DNA of 64,000 nt, taken from Gammaproteobacteria bacterium. Lineage in GTDB: Bacteria; Pseudomonadota; Gammaproteobacteria; Ga0077536. Numbering within the stretch: the stretch's first letter is position 1; the number at the start of each line of letters is the position of its first letter. Where the stretch lies: positions 1 to 64,000 of the forward strand of contig JADLGE010000047.1 in assembly GCA_020849475.1 (NCBI GenBank), written 5' to 3'. A program made the translations under genes and the position numbers. Of the stretch, positions 53,362 to 62,763 are shown in pieces. Below the pieces are notes generated by a model that ran no database searches, was not told where the DNA came from, and saw nothing but the letters and a program-made list of their open reading frames with translations.

Positions 53362-55401
53362 TCACGCGCCCAGCAATGCGCGCACGCGCGTCGTCGCTTT
53401 AGCGGCGGTCAGACCGAAATGCTCGAACAGCGCACCGGCAGGCGCCGAGGCGCCGAAGTGATCGAGACCGATGACCGCGCCGTCGAGGCCGACATAGCGA
53501 TACCAGAAATCGGTGCTGCCGGCTTCAATGGCGACGCGTTTGCGCAGCGCTGGCGGCAACACGCTGTCGCGATAGGCGACATCCTGGCGCGCGAAGGCGT
53601 CGGCGCAGGGCATCGACACCAGGCGCACGGCGTGGCCCTCGGCATTGAGCGTGCTGACCACTTCGCGGGCGAGACCGATTTCAGAGCCGGTGGCGATGAC
53701 CAGCGCGGTGGCGGGCTTGTCGCTGTCCATGAGCACATAACCGCCCCGTGCGACATCCGCCAACTGCTGCGCACTGCGCGGCTGCTGCGGCAGGTTCTGG
53801 CGGCTCAAGAGCAGCGCGCTCGGGCCGTTCTGCCGTTCCAGGGATACGCGCCAGGCGATGGCGGTCTCGGCCGCGTCACACGGGCGCCACACGTCGAGGT
53901 TCGGGATCAGGCGCAGGCTGTTGGCGTGTTCGATGGGCTGATGGGTGGGGCCGTCTTCGCCGAGACCGATGGAGTCGTGGGTGAAGACATAGACGGTGCG
54001 CAGTTTCATGAGCGCCGCCATGCGCACCGCGTTGCGCGCGTAGTCGGAAAACACCAGGAAGGTGCCGCCGTAGGGAATCGCGCCGCCGTGCAGGGCGAGG
54101 CCGTTCATCATCGCGCCCATGGCGAATTCACGGACGCCGTAATAGACGTAGTTGCCGTCGAGGCTGGTGGGCGTCAAGCCACGGCTGGCCTTGTGGAAAG
54201 TCAGGTTGGAACCGGTCAGATCGGCCGAGCCGCCGACCAGTTCCGGCACCAGTGCGCCGAAATGATCGAGCGCGCGCTCGGACGATTTGCGCGAGGCTTC
54301 GGCCTTGTCGGTGGCGGCCATGGCGGCCACGGCCGCATCGGCGCCGCTGGTCCAGTTGTCCGGCAGGCGGCCGGCCATGATGCGTTCGAAGTCGGCGGCC
54401 AGCGCCGGGTGGGCGGCGGCGTAGGCCTTGAACTGCGCGTTCCAGGCCTGCTCGCGGGCGGCGCCGCTCTCTTTGGCGCTCCACGCTGCGTAGACGTCCG
54501 CGGGGATCTCGAAAGCCGCGTGCGGCCAGTTGAGCGCGGCGCGGGTGGCCGCCACTTCCTCGACGCCGAGCGCGGCGCCGTGGCAGCTTTCCTTGCCGGC
54601 CTTGTTGGGCGAGCCGAAACCGATGACGGTCTTGCAGATGATGAGCGTCGGGCGCTGGGTATCGGCGCGGCCAGTCTCGATGGCGGCCTTGACGGCCGCG
54701 GCATCGTGGCCGTCGACCGCGCGGATCACCTGCCAGCCATAGGCCTCGAAGCGGCCGGCGGTGTCGTCGGTGAACCAGCCATGCACTTCGCCATCGATGG
54801 AAATGCCGTTGTCGTCGTAGCACACGATGAGCTTGCCGAGGCCCAAGGTGCCGGCCAGCGAACAGGCTTCATGGGAAATGCCTTCCATGAGACAGCCGTC
54901 GCCCAGGAACACATAGGTGTAGTGGTCGACGATGTCGTGCCCCGGGCGGTTGAAGCGCGCCGCGAGGTGGCGTTCAGCGAGCGCCATGCCGACCGCGTTG
55001 GCGATGCCCTGGCCGAGCGGACCGGTGGTGGTCTCCACACCCGGCGCTTCGCCGCGTTCCGGATGGCCGGCGGTCTTGGAGTGCATCTGGCGGAAGGCTT
55101 TGAGATCTTCGATGCCGAGGGCATAGCCCGTCAGGTGCAGCAGCGAATAGAGCAGCATCGAGCCATGGCCGTTGGACAGCACGAAGCGGTCGCGATTGCT
55201 CCACGCCGGGTTGGCTGGGTTGTGCACCAGGAAGTCGCGCCACAGCACCTCGGCGATGTCGGCCATGCCCATCGGTGCGCCCGGATGACCGGAGTTGGCG
55301 GCCTGTACCGCGTCCATGCTCAAGGCGCGGATGGCGTTGGCCAGATGACGCCGCGCTGAAATGGCGGATGTCTCGCTCCGCGGTGGGCGCGCTTCGCTCA
55401 T
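53362..55401 (-). CDS. tkt: Transketolase
   Basis: A 679-residue thiamine diphosphate enzyme of the pentose phosphate pathway. The N-terminal pyrophosphate domain has [12 protein letters not shown] and [13 protein letters not shown] with the metal-binding GDG; the middle domain has the catalytic Glu strand and [18 protein letters not shown], which is the transketolase signature. The start is the ATG at 55401 ([10 protein letters not shown]), with TTGAGGGA about 8 bases before it. It leads the run of carbon genes and could serve either sugar breakdown or gluconeogenesis; no RuBisCO or phosphoribulokinase gene is present. Confidence 0.97.
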   Translation of the reverse strand: MSEARPPRSETSAISARRHLANAIRALSMDAVQAANSGHPGAPMGMADIAEVLWRDFLVHNPANPAWSNRDRFVLSNGHGSMLLYSLLHLTGYALGIEDLKAFRQMHSKTAGHPERGEAPGVETTTGPLGQGIANAVGMALAERHLAARFNRPGHDIVDHYTYVFLGDGCLMEGISHEACSLAGTLGLGKLIVCYDDNGISIDGEVHGWFTDDTAGRFEAYGWQVIRAVDGHDAAAVKAAIETGRADTQRPTLIICKTVIGFGSPNKAGKESCHGAALGVEEVAATRAALNWPHAAFEIPADVYAAWSAKESGAAREQAWNAQFKAYAAAHPALAADFERIMAGRLPDNWTSGADAAVAAMAATDKAEASRKSSERALDHFGALVPELVGGSADLTGSNLTFHKASRGLTPTSLDGNYVYYGVREFAMGAMMNGLALHGGAIPYGGTFLVFSDYARNAVRMAALMKLRTVYVFTHDSIGLGEDGPTHQPIEHANSLRLIPNLDVWRPCDAAETAIAWRVSLERQNGPSALLLSRQNLPQQPRSAQQLADVARGGYVLMDSDKPATALVIATGSEIGLAREVVSTLNAEGHAVRLVSMPCADAFARQDVAYRDSVLPPALRKRVAIEAGSTDFWYRYVGLDGAVIGLDHFGASAPAGALFEHFGLTAAKATTRVRALLGA

Positions 55402-55725
55402 GCTGATTCCCTCAAGACTCATGGCCGGTGCGCGGCGGCGCGCCGGTGATTTGGATGGGCCGGCAGCGCGCGTTCTTTTGAACACAGAAGCCCCGCGACG
55501 CCTTGCGCGGCAGACCAGCAAGCGCGTCGCGCTCGCCCGTCAGACCCGAAAAAATGAAGGCCGCATTTTAAAGAGACCGACCGCAATGCGCTACCTCGGT
55601 GGCTGTGACGGAGGTCGGCTTGTTATGAGATTGGGGACGCCTCGGGGATAATCGCCGACACTGTCGAAAACCCTGAGGCCGGGTGCCATGGGCGCACCGT
55701 CCCCGCCGTGTGAAACGTGAATACC
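55402..55725. other. Divergent tkt-metF intergenic region
   Basis: This 324-base stretch must carry promoters for both genes but no clear -35/-10 pair was found. Ahead of metF there are two possible hairpins: CCTCGGG (about 55650-55656) with CCCTGAGG (about 55671-55678, one G-U pair), and GGTGC with GCACC near 55682-55698. They could form a structured leader, but they do not match the SAH or SAM riboswitch consensus I know. Confidence 0.4.
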
Positions 55726-56592
55726 ATGCAAAGTTCGAGTGCGCGTTCCGTAGGTCTGTCCTTTGAATTCTTTCCGCCGCGCACGCCGGAGGGCGTGGCG
55801 CGCCTCGCCATCACGCGGCGCAAACTGGCCGAGCTCGCCCCGGAATTTTTTTCCGTGACCTTCGGCGCGGGCGGCACGACGCGCGATCTGACCCTGGAGA
55901 CGGTGCTGGAGCTGCGCGCCGACACCGGCATCGATACCGCGCCGCACCTGTCCTGCATCGGCTTCGGTTTGAGCGATATCCGCGCGGTCCTGCAGCGCTA
56001 TCGCGAGGCCGGCATCAGCCGCCTGGTGGCGCTGCGCGGCGACATGCCGTCCGGCACCAGCGGCTTTGGCGAGCTGCGCCATGCCAATGAGCTGGTCGAA
56101 TTCATCCGCCAGGAAAGCGGCCAGCATTTCCGCATTGAAGTGGCGGCCTATCCCGAGATTCACCCGCAGGCGGCCAGCGCCAGCGCCGACATCGACAATT
56201 TCCAGCGCAAGGTCGCGGCCGGCGCCAACGGCGCCATCACCCAGTATTTCTACAATTCCGACGCCTATTTCCGCTTCATGGACGAAGTGCACAAGCGCGG
56301 TGTCGACATCCCCGTGGTGCCGGGCATCATGCCGATCACGAATTTCTCCAACTTGAGGCGTTTTTCCGAGATGTGCGGCGCGGAACTGCCGCGCTGGATG
56401 GTCAAGCACCTGCAGGAATTCGGTGACGATCACGGCGCCATCGCCGCTTTCGGCATCGAAGTGGTGACGCGCCTGTGCGAACGCCTGCTGGCGGGCGGCG
56501 CGCCGGGCCTGCACTTCTACACCATGAACCAGCACGAGGCCGCCACCGCCATCTGCAACCATCTCGCCGTCCGCGGTCGCGGTCGCGCCTGA
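55726..56592 (+). CDS. metF: 5,10-Methylenetetrahydrofolate reductase
   Basis: A 288-residue flavoenzyme that makes 5-methyltetrahydrofolate for methionine synthesis. The N-terminal SFEFFPPRTPEG holds the conserved Glu; FSVTFGAGGTTRDLT and SRLVALRGDMP, plus the TQYFYNSDAYFRFM barrel strand, are family landmarks. The first candidate start is a GTG at 55717, but I use the ATG at 55726. It is followed 24 bases later by a regulator gene that seems functionally unrelated. Confidence 0.95.
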   Translation: MQSSSARSVGLSFEFFPPRTPEGVARLAITRRKLAELAPEFFSVTFGAGGTTRDLTLETVLELRADTGIDTAPHLSCIGFGLSDIRAVLQRYREAGISRLVALRGDMPSGTSGFGELRHANELVEFIRQESGQHFRIEVAAYPEIHPQAASASADIDNFQRKVAAGANGAITQYFYNSDAYFRFMDEVHKRGVDIPVVPGIMPITNFSNLRRFSEMCGAELPRWMVKHLQEFGDDHGAIAAFGIEVVTRLCERLLAGGAPGLHFYTMNQHEAATAICNHLAVRGRGRA

Positions 56593-56616
56593 GCCTTTGA
56601 ACGTGAGCGTGTGACC

Positions 56617-58041
56617 ATGACTGGGCCAGCATCCGAGCGCGCCGTGCTGCTGCTGGTCGACGACGACGAACTGATCGTCGATGCCCTTGGCCTGGTGCTG
56701 AGCGACGACTTCGACATCGTCAGCGCCGGCAGTCGTAGCGAAGCGCGCGCCCTGCTGCGCAAGCTCGATGCCCCGCCGCCATTGGCGCTGGTCGACCTGG
56801 GGCTGCCGCCCGAACCCCACGGTCCAGGCGAGGGCTTCGCGCTGCTGGGTGAGCTGTTCGCCTTCAACCCCGCCATGAAAGTGCTGGTGCTGTCCGGTCA
56901 GGACGAGCGGCGCAACATCCAGCACGCCCTGACCCTCGGCGCGGTGGATTTCGTGCCCAAGCCCTGTGAACCGGCGCTGCTGCGCGCGCGCCTGAAGCAC
57001 CAGCTGCTGCTGCTCGACGCCGAGCGTCGCCCCCATGCGCCCGCGGCGGGCGCCGGTGAGCTCTTGCTGGGCGCGAGCGCCGGCATGGCGACCCTGCGCG
57101 CGCTCATCGAGCAATTCGCCGACACGCCGTTTCCGGTGTTGGTCGAAGGCGAGTCGGGCAGCGGCAAGGAACTGGTGGCGCAGGCGTTGCACGCCGCCAG
57201 CGCGCGCAAGCACGGTCCGATGCTGACCATGAACTGTGCGGCCTTCAGTCCGGATCTGCTCGAAGCGCAGCTGTTCGGCCATGCGCGCGGCGCCTATACC
57301 GGCGCCGACAAGGCCCGCGCCGGCTTTTTCGAAGAGGCCAGCGACGGCACCCTGTTCCTCGACGAAGTGGGCGAGATGCCCCTCGATCTGCAGGCCAAAT
57401 TCCTGCGCGTGCTGGAGAACGGCGAGTACTACCGACTGGGTGAAACCGAGGCGCGGCGCTCGAATGCGCGCATCGTCGCCGCCACCAACCGTGAACTGCG
57501 CGAACTGGCCCGTGCCGGGCGCTTTCGCCAGGATCTTTTCCATCGCCTGAGCGTGCTGACGGTCAGCGTGCCGCCGCTGCGCAGCCGTGGCGACGACTGG
57601 CGGCTGCTGCTCGACGCCTTCCAGCGTCAATACGCGGCCAGCATCAAACCCTTCACCCTGGCGCCGGCCGCTGCCGAACTGCTGGCCGGCTACGCTTTTC
57701 CCGGCAACGTGCGCGAACTGCGCAATATCGTCATCCGCCTCGGCGCACGCTATCCCGGGCAGTGCGTGAGCGCCGCGCAACTGCGCCCTGAACTCGAGCT
57801 CGACGTCGACGCCGCGCAGCTGTCGCCGGCAGTCGACAGCGCCACGCCGGAACAACGGCTGCGCCAGCCCGGCTTTCGCCTCGACGACGAACTGGCGGCG
57901 CTGGAACGGCAGTACATCGAAGCGGCGCTGCGCTTGGGCGAGGGCAACCTCAGCAAGGCGGCGCGCCTGCTGGGCGTCAATCGCACCACGCTCCACAGCC
58001 GCCTCGCGCGTCTGACGCCGCCAGCGGCGACGGACGACTAG
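56617..58041 (+). CDS. Sigma54-dependent PrsR-like response regulator
   Basis: A 474-residue NtrC-family activator. The receiver domain (about 1-125, Asp in ALVDLGLPPEPHG) has the PEP-CTERM-box regulator (PrsR) style rather than the NtrC style. The AAA+ domain carries Walker A GESGSGKE and the sigma54-contacting loop GAYTGA, so it should open sigma54 promoters. A Fis-type helix-turn-helix ends the protein (GNLSKAARLLGVNRTTLHSRL). PrsR proteins control PEP-CTERM/exopolysaccharide genes, but the msh genes start 2 bases downstream (GTG at 58044), which suggests pilus genes as targets. No cognate PrsK kinase is visible. Confidence 0.92.
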   Translation: MTGPASERAVLLLVDDDELIVDALGLVLSDDFDIVSAGSRSEARALLRKLDAPPPLALVDLGLPPEPHGPGEGFALLGELFAFNPAMKVLVLSGQDERRNIQHALTLGAVDFVPKPCEPALLRARLKHQLLLLDAERRPHAPAAGAGELLLGASAGMATLRALIEQFADTPFPVLVEGESGSGKELVAQALHAASARKHGPMLTMNCAAFSPDLLEAQLFGHARGAYTGADKARAGFFEEASDGTLFLDEVGEMPLDLQAKFLRVLENGEYYRLGETEARRSNARIVAATNRELRELARAGRFRQDLFHRLSVLTVSVPPLRSRGDDWRLLLDAFQRQYAASIKPFTLAPAAAELLAGYAFPGNVRELRNIVIRLGARYPGQCVSAAQLRPELELDVDAAQLSPAVDSATPEQRLRQPGFRLDDELAALERQYIEAALRLGEGNLSKAARLLGVNRTTLHSRLARLTPPAATDD

Positions 58042-58043
58042 CC

Positions 58044-59213
58044 GTGTACGAGCGCCATTTCGGCCTCGCCAAAGCGCCGTTCCGCATCACGCCCGACCCG
58101 GAGTTCTTTTTTTCGGGCGGCAACCGCGGCGCGGTGCTGGAAGCCTTGATCTACGCCACCGCGCGCGGCGAGGGCATCGTCAAAGTGGTGGGCGAAGTCG
58201 GCAGCGGCAAGACCATGCTGTGTCGCATGCTCGAGCGTGAGCTGCCGGCCGACTGCGAAATCGTCTACGTCGCCAATCCGCGGCTCTATCCCGACGCCGT
58301 GCTGCACGCCATCGCCAGCGAGCTCGGCCTCGTCGCCGCGCCCGAGGACTCCAAGCTCAAGGTGCTGCACGCCGTGCAGGACTATCTGCTGGCGCGCCAC
58401 GCGGCCGGCAAGCGGGTGGTGATGTTCATCGAGGAGGCGCAGGCCATGCCCGTCGAGACGCTGGAGGAGATTCGCCTGCTCAGCAACCTCGAAACGACCC
58501 AGGCCAAGCTCCTGCAGATAGTGCTTTTCGGCCAGCCTGAACTCGACGACAAACTGGCCCTGCACGAGATTCGCCAGCTGCGCGAGCGCATTACCCACGG
58601 TTTTCACCTCACCCCGCTCAATCGCGAACAGATACGCGACTACCTCCTGGCGCGCCTCAGGGCCAGCGGCTATCGCGGCGAAGGCTTGTTCGCGCCGGCC
58701 GCGATTCGCGCCATCGAGCGCGCCTCGCGGGGGCTGTTGCGACGGATCAATGTGCTGGCCGATAAAGCCTTGCTGGCGGCCTACGCCGACCAGGCCGCCG
58801 GGGTCGATGCCAGCCATGTGCGGCGCGCGGTGGCGGACAGCGAGTTTGGCGCCGAGATGCGCGGGGTGCCGCGCTGGTGGCCGGCGCTGTTGCTGCTGCC
58901 GGTCCTGGGTGGGCTGCTCTGGTTGCTCAGCAATGAGTGGGAATTTCTCCCGCGCGGCGCCGCCAGCGCGCCGACCGAGGTCGCGGCCGCCGCCAGCGCG
59001 CCTAAGGTGGCAGTGTCGCCGGCCGCGCCCCCGTCGGCGACCGCCGCGTCGGCGCCGGCCAGCCCCGCGCAAGCCGCCGCCGACGCAGCGCCTTACCCGC
59101 GCGTGTCGGCTGACACCGGGCTGGTCGGACTGGAGCATCTGATGCCGGCCGAGCTGCCTGCTCCGGACACCCGCGCCCTCTTGGAAAAATGGGGTGGTCG
59201 GCCCCAACGCTGA
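58044..59213 (+). CDS. mshM: MshM/ExeA-like AAA ATPase
   Basis: A 389-residue ATPase of the ExeA/GspA type. The AAA domain (about 1-265) begins YERHFGLAKAPFRITPDPEFF, with Walker A GEVGSGKT and Walker B VVMFIEEAQAM. A membrane helix (about 278-296) leads to an Ala/Pro-rich periplasmic tail. Such proteins help place or assemble the secretin through peptidoglycan. The gene starts with GTG 2 bases after the PrsR-like gene and lies upstream of mshL, as in MSHA clusters. Confidence 0.9.
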   Translation: MYERHFGLAKAPFRITPDPEFFFSGGNRGAVLEALIYATARGEGIVKVVGEVGSGKTMLCRMLERELPADCEIVYVANPRLYPDAVLHAIASELGLVAAPEDSKLKVLHAVQDYLLARHAAGKRVVMFIEEAQAMPVETLEEIRLLSNLETTQAKLLQIVLFGQPELDDKLALHEIRQLRERITHGFHLTPLNREQIRDYLLARLRASGYRGEGLFAPAAIRAIERASRGLLRRINVLADKALLAAYADQAAGVDASHVRRAVADSEFGAEMRGVPRWWPALLLLPVLGGLLWLLSNEWEFLPRGAASAPTEVAAAASAPKVAVSPAAPPSATAASAPASPAQAAADAAPYPRVSADTGLVGLEHLMPAELPAPDTRALLEKWGGRPQR

Positions 59214-59260
59214 GCCGCAGCGCGCCGAGGTGGATTTGATATATCGGGAGAGTTCTTTAT

Positions 59261-59289
59261 TTATTAGATATTTATAGTAGATTTATAAT
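59261..59289 (+). promoter_or_regulatory. Candidate promoter in an AT-rich island before mshL
   Basis: The bases 59236-59290 are strikingly AT-rich compared with the rest of the window. A perfect TATAAT (59284-59289) has TTATTA at 59261-59266 with 17 bases between. The -10 is excellent and the -35 weak. It would start the mshL-mshN-mshE transcript about 45 bases ahead of the mshL ATG. Confidence 0.5.
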
Positions 59290-59340
59290 GTGTTATGTTC
59301 GAAATGGGGGATCCCGAGACGCGAGCCGAGGCCCGAGCAC

Positions 59341-61035
59341 ATGAAATTCAAAGCGATAGTCGTGACGCTGCTGGCCCTGTGGCTGGCCGCTTGCGCCGAG
59401 ATCCGACCGCATCCTCCGGCCGCGCCGCCATCCGGCCATCTCAACAATCCGCCCGTGGCGCCGGCCAGCAATATTCCCGAAGTCGTCGGCCAGGTGCCGT
59501 TCGTGCCGGCGCCCGCCGTCACCCCTGCGCCGGAGCGTTACACGGTGGTGGTCAACGACGTGCCGGTCCGCGAACTGCTGTTCGCGCTGGCCCGCGATGC
59601 CAAGCTCAATATCGATATCGGTGGCGCGATCAGCGGCAATGTCACGCTCAACGCCATCGATCAGACCTTGCCGCAGATCCTCGAGCGCGTCGCGCGCCAG
59701 GTGTCGCTGCGCTACGAAGTCACGCAGGACACCATCGTCATCTCGCCCGACGAGGCCTATCTGCGCACCTACGAAGTTGGTTACGTCAATCTCTCGCGCG
59801 ACGTCGACACCACGGTCAATGTCGCGACGCGCGTCGCCACCACCGGTGACAGCGCGGTCGAAGGCGGCAGCGGTGGCAGCGGCCGCAGCAGCGGTGGTGG
59901 CAGTGGCGAGAACAATTCCTCATCCACGCGTCTCGAGACCCGTTCCTACAATCGCTTCTGGGACACCCTGCGCTCCAACATCCTGTCGATACTCGGCGAA
60001 GCCAATGTCACCACCGGCGACACCAATGCCTCGGACAAAGTGATCGTCAACGCCGAGAGCGGCCTCATCAGCGTGCGTGCCACCAGTCGTCAGCACAAGA
60101 TCATCGAAGAATTCGTGCAGCGTGTGCTGGTCAACGCGCGTCGCCAGGTGATGATTGAAGCGACCATCGTCGAAGTGTCCTTGAGCGATCAGTATCAAGC
60201 CGGCGTCGACTGGAATCTGCTGCTGAACCAGTCGAATGCCGCGGGCTTCACGGTCGATCAGTCGGTGCTCGGCAAGATTGCCGACGGCGCCATCGACAAC
60301 GCCATTTCTTCTTTTACGCTCGGCTACAAAAATCCCTTGCTCGGCGACAACTCGGTGACCGCGACCGTGCGCCTGCTGCATGAATTCGGCGATACGCGCG
60401 TGCTGTCGAGCCCGCGGCTCATGGTTCTGAACAATCAGACCGCGGTGCTGAAAGTAGTGGAGGAGCTGGTCTACTTCACCTTGAACGTGACCGACAAGGA
60501 TTCCACCACCACCTCGCAGGGCCGCACCCTGGTTGAAACCGATGTGCATTCGGTGCCGGTGGGGCTGGTGATGGCGGTCACGCCGCAGGTCTCGGCCAAC
60601 AGCGAAGTGACCTTGACCGTGCGTCCGACCATTTCGCAGAAGATAGGTGACGCGGTCGATCCGGGCCCGGTCTTGATCACCGAACTGCGCGGCTCTTCGA
60701 GTGACGTCACCAATCTCGTGCCCGTCATTCGTGTGCGCGAAATGGAATCGGTGTTGAAACTCGTCGATGGCCAGATAGGCGTGCTCGGCGGTCTCATGCA
60801 GGACGACATGCGCGGTGGCAACCGTGACGTGCCGGGGCTGTCACGCATTCCGGTGTTGGGGCATATGTTCTTCCGCACCGAGGAAACCAATAAGCGCAAG
60901 ACCGAACTGGTGGTGTTCCTGCGGCCGGTGGTGGTGCGCGACCCAAGCATCAACACCGACCTCAAGGATTACGCCGGCCTGTTGGGCAGCAGCGCGGCGC
61001 CCGCTGCCGCCGTGCCCGCCAACCCGGCGCCGTGA
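59341..61035 (+). CDS. mshL: MSHA biogenesis secretin MshL
   Basis: A 564-residue outer membrane secretin lipoprotein. The signal ends with lipobox LAAC (LWLAACAEIRP), so it is lipidated at about residue 19. N-domains (about 60-300) include a Gly/Ser-rich linker (about 178-198), and the secretin barrel (about 330-545) has VLSSPRLMVLNNQTAVLKV, VPVGLVMAVTPQV, and VPGLSRIPVLGHMFF. It forms the pilus exit pore. The ATG at 59341 gives the clean lipoprotein signal; an upstream in-frame ATG at 59290 does not. Confidence 0.93.
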   Translation: MKFKAIVVTLLALWLAACAEIRPHPPAAPPSGHLNNPPVAPASNIPEVVGQVPFVPAPAVTPAPERYTVVVNDVPVRELLFALARDAKLNIDIGGAISGNVTLNAIDQTLPQILERVARQVSLRYEVTQDTIVISPDEAYLRTYEVGYVNLSRDVDTTVNVATRVATTGDSAVEGGSGGSGRSSGGGSGENNSSSTRLETRSYNRFWDTLRSNILSILGEANVTTGDTNASDKVIVNAESGLISVRATSRQHKIIEEFVQRVLVNARRQVMIEATIVEVSLSDQYQAGVDWNLLLNQSNAAGFTVDQSVLGKIADGAIDNAISSFTLGYKNPLLGDNSVTATVRLLHEFGDTRVLSSPRLMVLNNQTAVLKVVEELVYFTLNVTDKDSTTTSQGRTLVETDVHSVPVGLVMAVTPQVSANSEVTLTVRPTISQKIGDAVDPGPVLITELRGSSSDVTNLVPVIRVREMESVLKLVDGQIGVLGGLMQDDMRGGNRDVPGLSRIPVLGHMFFRTEETNKRKTELVVFLRPVVVRDPSINTDLKDYAGLLGSSAAPAAAVPANPAP

Positions 61036-61119
61036 GGCGATGGCGATGTCGCGCACCGCGCCCAAGGCGTTGCCGTCATTGACTGACGGTCGCCGCTTGA
61101 ACGTGCGCGAGGCCTTGCC

Positions 61120-62763
61120 ATGAGCCTGTTGATGGACGCCTTGCGGCGTGCCGAGGCCGATAAGAAGGCGCAGGAAGAACGCGCCGCGCGCGCCGCCGGC
61201 GAGGATGTGCCGGGCGACGCCGGCATCGTCACGCGCATATCGCCCTACAGCAAATCCCAGGACGACACCGTGCAGATTGACGGTCGCGCCCTGCAGGCGG
61301 CGGCCGCCACCATGGCCGACTTCGATCTGCGCATCGACGACAACCTCGACCGCAGTCTGTCCATGACGGCGCCCGAGAGTCTGAGTCTGGAGCCGCTGGC
61401 CGACGCGGCCGGCAACGACACCGATTTCCTGCCCATGGACAGCGCCCCGGATGAAGACTTCGATGCGGCGGAATTCGGCGGCAATCTGACCTTCAAAGGG
61501 CGCACCGAGCGCCGCGAGCAGACCGGCACCCTGCCCAATGCGCGCGGCATGTCCAGCGACCTCGATGATTATTTCGATCGCTCCCAGACCCTGGCCGCGC
61601 CGAAAGCCGCCGCGCGCGGTGAAGACGGCACACTCGAAGATGTCTCCGCGCACACCGTGGCCGGCGCGCAAACGGTTTTCCGCGCCGCCGAACGCACGCC
61701 GCGCGGGCGGCTGCTGACCTGGGTGGCGGCGCTGGCGGTGTGCGTCGTGCTGGGCATCGCCGGTCTCGGCGTCTACTACGCCGGCCTGAGTCCCGCGCCG
61801 CATGTGGTGCCATCGCCGGAAGTGGCGCGCGATGTCGAGCGGCCGCGTGATGAAGTGCGCACGCTCGCGCCGCTGCCAACGTCTGCGCCCGCCGCCGATG
61901 TCGCGCTGGCGCGCATCGATACCCAGCCGCCGCCGCAAGAGACCCGCGCTACACCGGCGTCGGCGGATGCAGTGCCGGTCGCGCTCGAAACGTCTCCTGC
62001 CGCGCCCGCCGCGGCGACAAGCGCAGCGGCGCCGAACGTCGCCGTGAAGGCCGCGCGACCGCGCCAACCCGTGCGGCCGAGGCCTGCAGCAAGGGCTAAA
62101 GCGGCGCCGGATGCACACGCCAACAGTGAAGAAATCGCCAGCGGCGAAGTGCAGATCTCGCGCAGCCGGCGGCCCCATCCCATCGATGCCACCTTGAGTG
62201 AGGCCTATGCCGCGTTCCAGGCCGGCAATCTTGAGCTAGCGGCCAAGCTCTATAACAGCGCGCGTGTCATCGATCCCGCCCGCCGCGATACCTTGCTCGG
62301 CCTCGGCGCGGTGGCCTTGAAGCGTGGCGACCTGCCGCGCGCCTACGAATTTTACGCCGAGGTGCTGAAGCGCAACCCGGATGACCCGGTCGCGAGCGCC
62401 GCCATCTTCAACATGACCGAAGCCGAAGGCGAAGGCGGCGCCGCGCGTCTGCGTCTGCTGCTCGACGGCCACGCCGACGCCGCCTATCTGCATGCGGCGC
62501 TCGGCAACTGGTATGCGCGACGCCAACGCTGGCCGGATGCGCAGCAGGCCTATTTCGACGCCGCAAGGCTCGATGGCGCCAACCCCGATTACGTCTTCAA
62601 CCTCGCCGTGAGTCTCGACCACATGGGCCAGGGCAGTGCGGCGGCCACTTACTATGAAAAGAGTCTGGCCTTGCGCGCCCAGCGCAGCGCGGGCTTCAAC
62701 GCACAAGCCGCACAGGCGCGCCTCAGCGCGCTGTCCGCGTCGGGCGCCGGCCACACGCCATGA
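61120..62763 (+). CDS. mshN: MshN-like TPR protein
   Basis: A 547-residue bitopic protein. A cytoplasmic N-terminus (MSLLMDALRRAEADKKAQ) leads to one membrane helix (about 198-218), an Ala/Pro-rich linker, and a C-terminal TPR region (about 350-540; DATLSEAYAAFQAGNLELAAKLY). The start MSLLMDALRRAE is typical of MshN-like and general-secretion proteins placed between MshL and MshE. It likely bridges the inner membrane to the secretin. It overlaps mshE by ATGA. Confidence 0.85.
   Translation: MSLLMDALRRAEADKKAQEERAARAAGEDVPGDAGIVTRISPYSKSQDDTVQIDGRALQAAAATMADFDLRIDDNLDRSLSMTAPESLSLEPLADAAGNDTDFLPMDSAPDEDFDAAEFGGNLTFKGRTERREQTGTLPNARGMSSDLDDYFDRSQTLAAPKAAARGEDGTLEDVSAHTVAGAQTVFRAAERTPRGRLLTWVAALAVCVVLGIAGLGVYYAGLSPAPHVVPSPEVARDVERPRDEVRTLAPLPTSAPAADVALARIDTQPPPQETRATPASADAVPVALETSPAAPAAATSAAAPNVAVKAARPRQPVRPRPAARAKAAPDAHANSEEIASGEVQISRSRRPHPIDATLSEAYAAFQAGNLELAAKLYNSARVIDPARRDTLLGLGAVALKRGDLPRAYEFYAEVLKRNPDDPVASAAIFNMTEAEGEGGAARLRLLLDGHADAAYLHAALGNWYARRQRWPDAQQAYFDAARLDGANPDYVFNLAVSLDHMGQGSAAATYYEKSLALRAQRSAGFNAQAAQARLSALSASGAGHTP

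Noticed and set aside
48592..55401. Calvin-cycle (cbb) operon
   Set aside because: Transketolase, gap, pgk, pyk and aldolase occur together, but no RuBisCO, phosphoribulokinase or CbbR gene is present, and pyruvate kinase points to general carbon metabolism.
55640..55725. SAH or SAM riboswitch before metF
   Set aside because: The conserved core blocks of the known classes are not present; only generic hairpins are seen.
55591..57996. A long open frame (801 codons) on the minus strand across metF and the PrsR-like gene
   Set aside because: It is antisense to two clearly conserved genes and shows no family motif. Such frames are usual in GC-rich DNA. The same applies to antisense frames at 31243-33777, 14715-16331, 19855-21468, 40052-41620 and 53332-55359.
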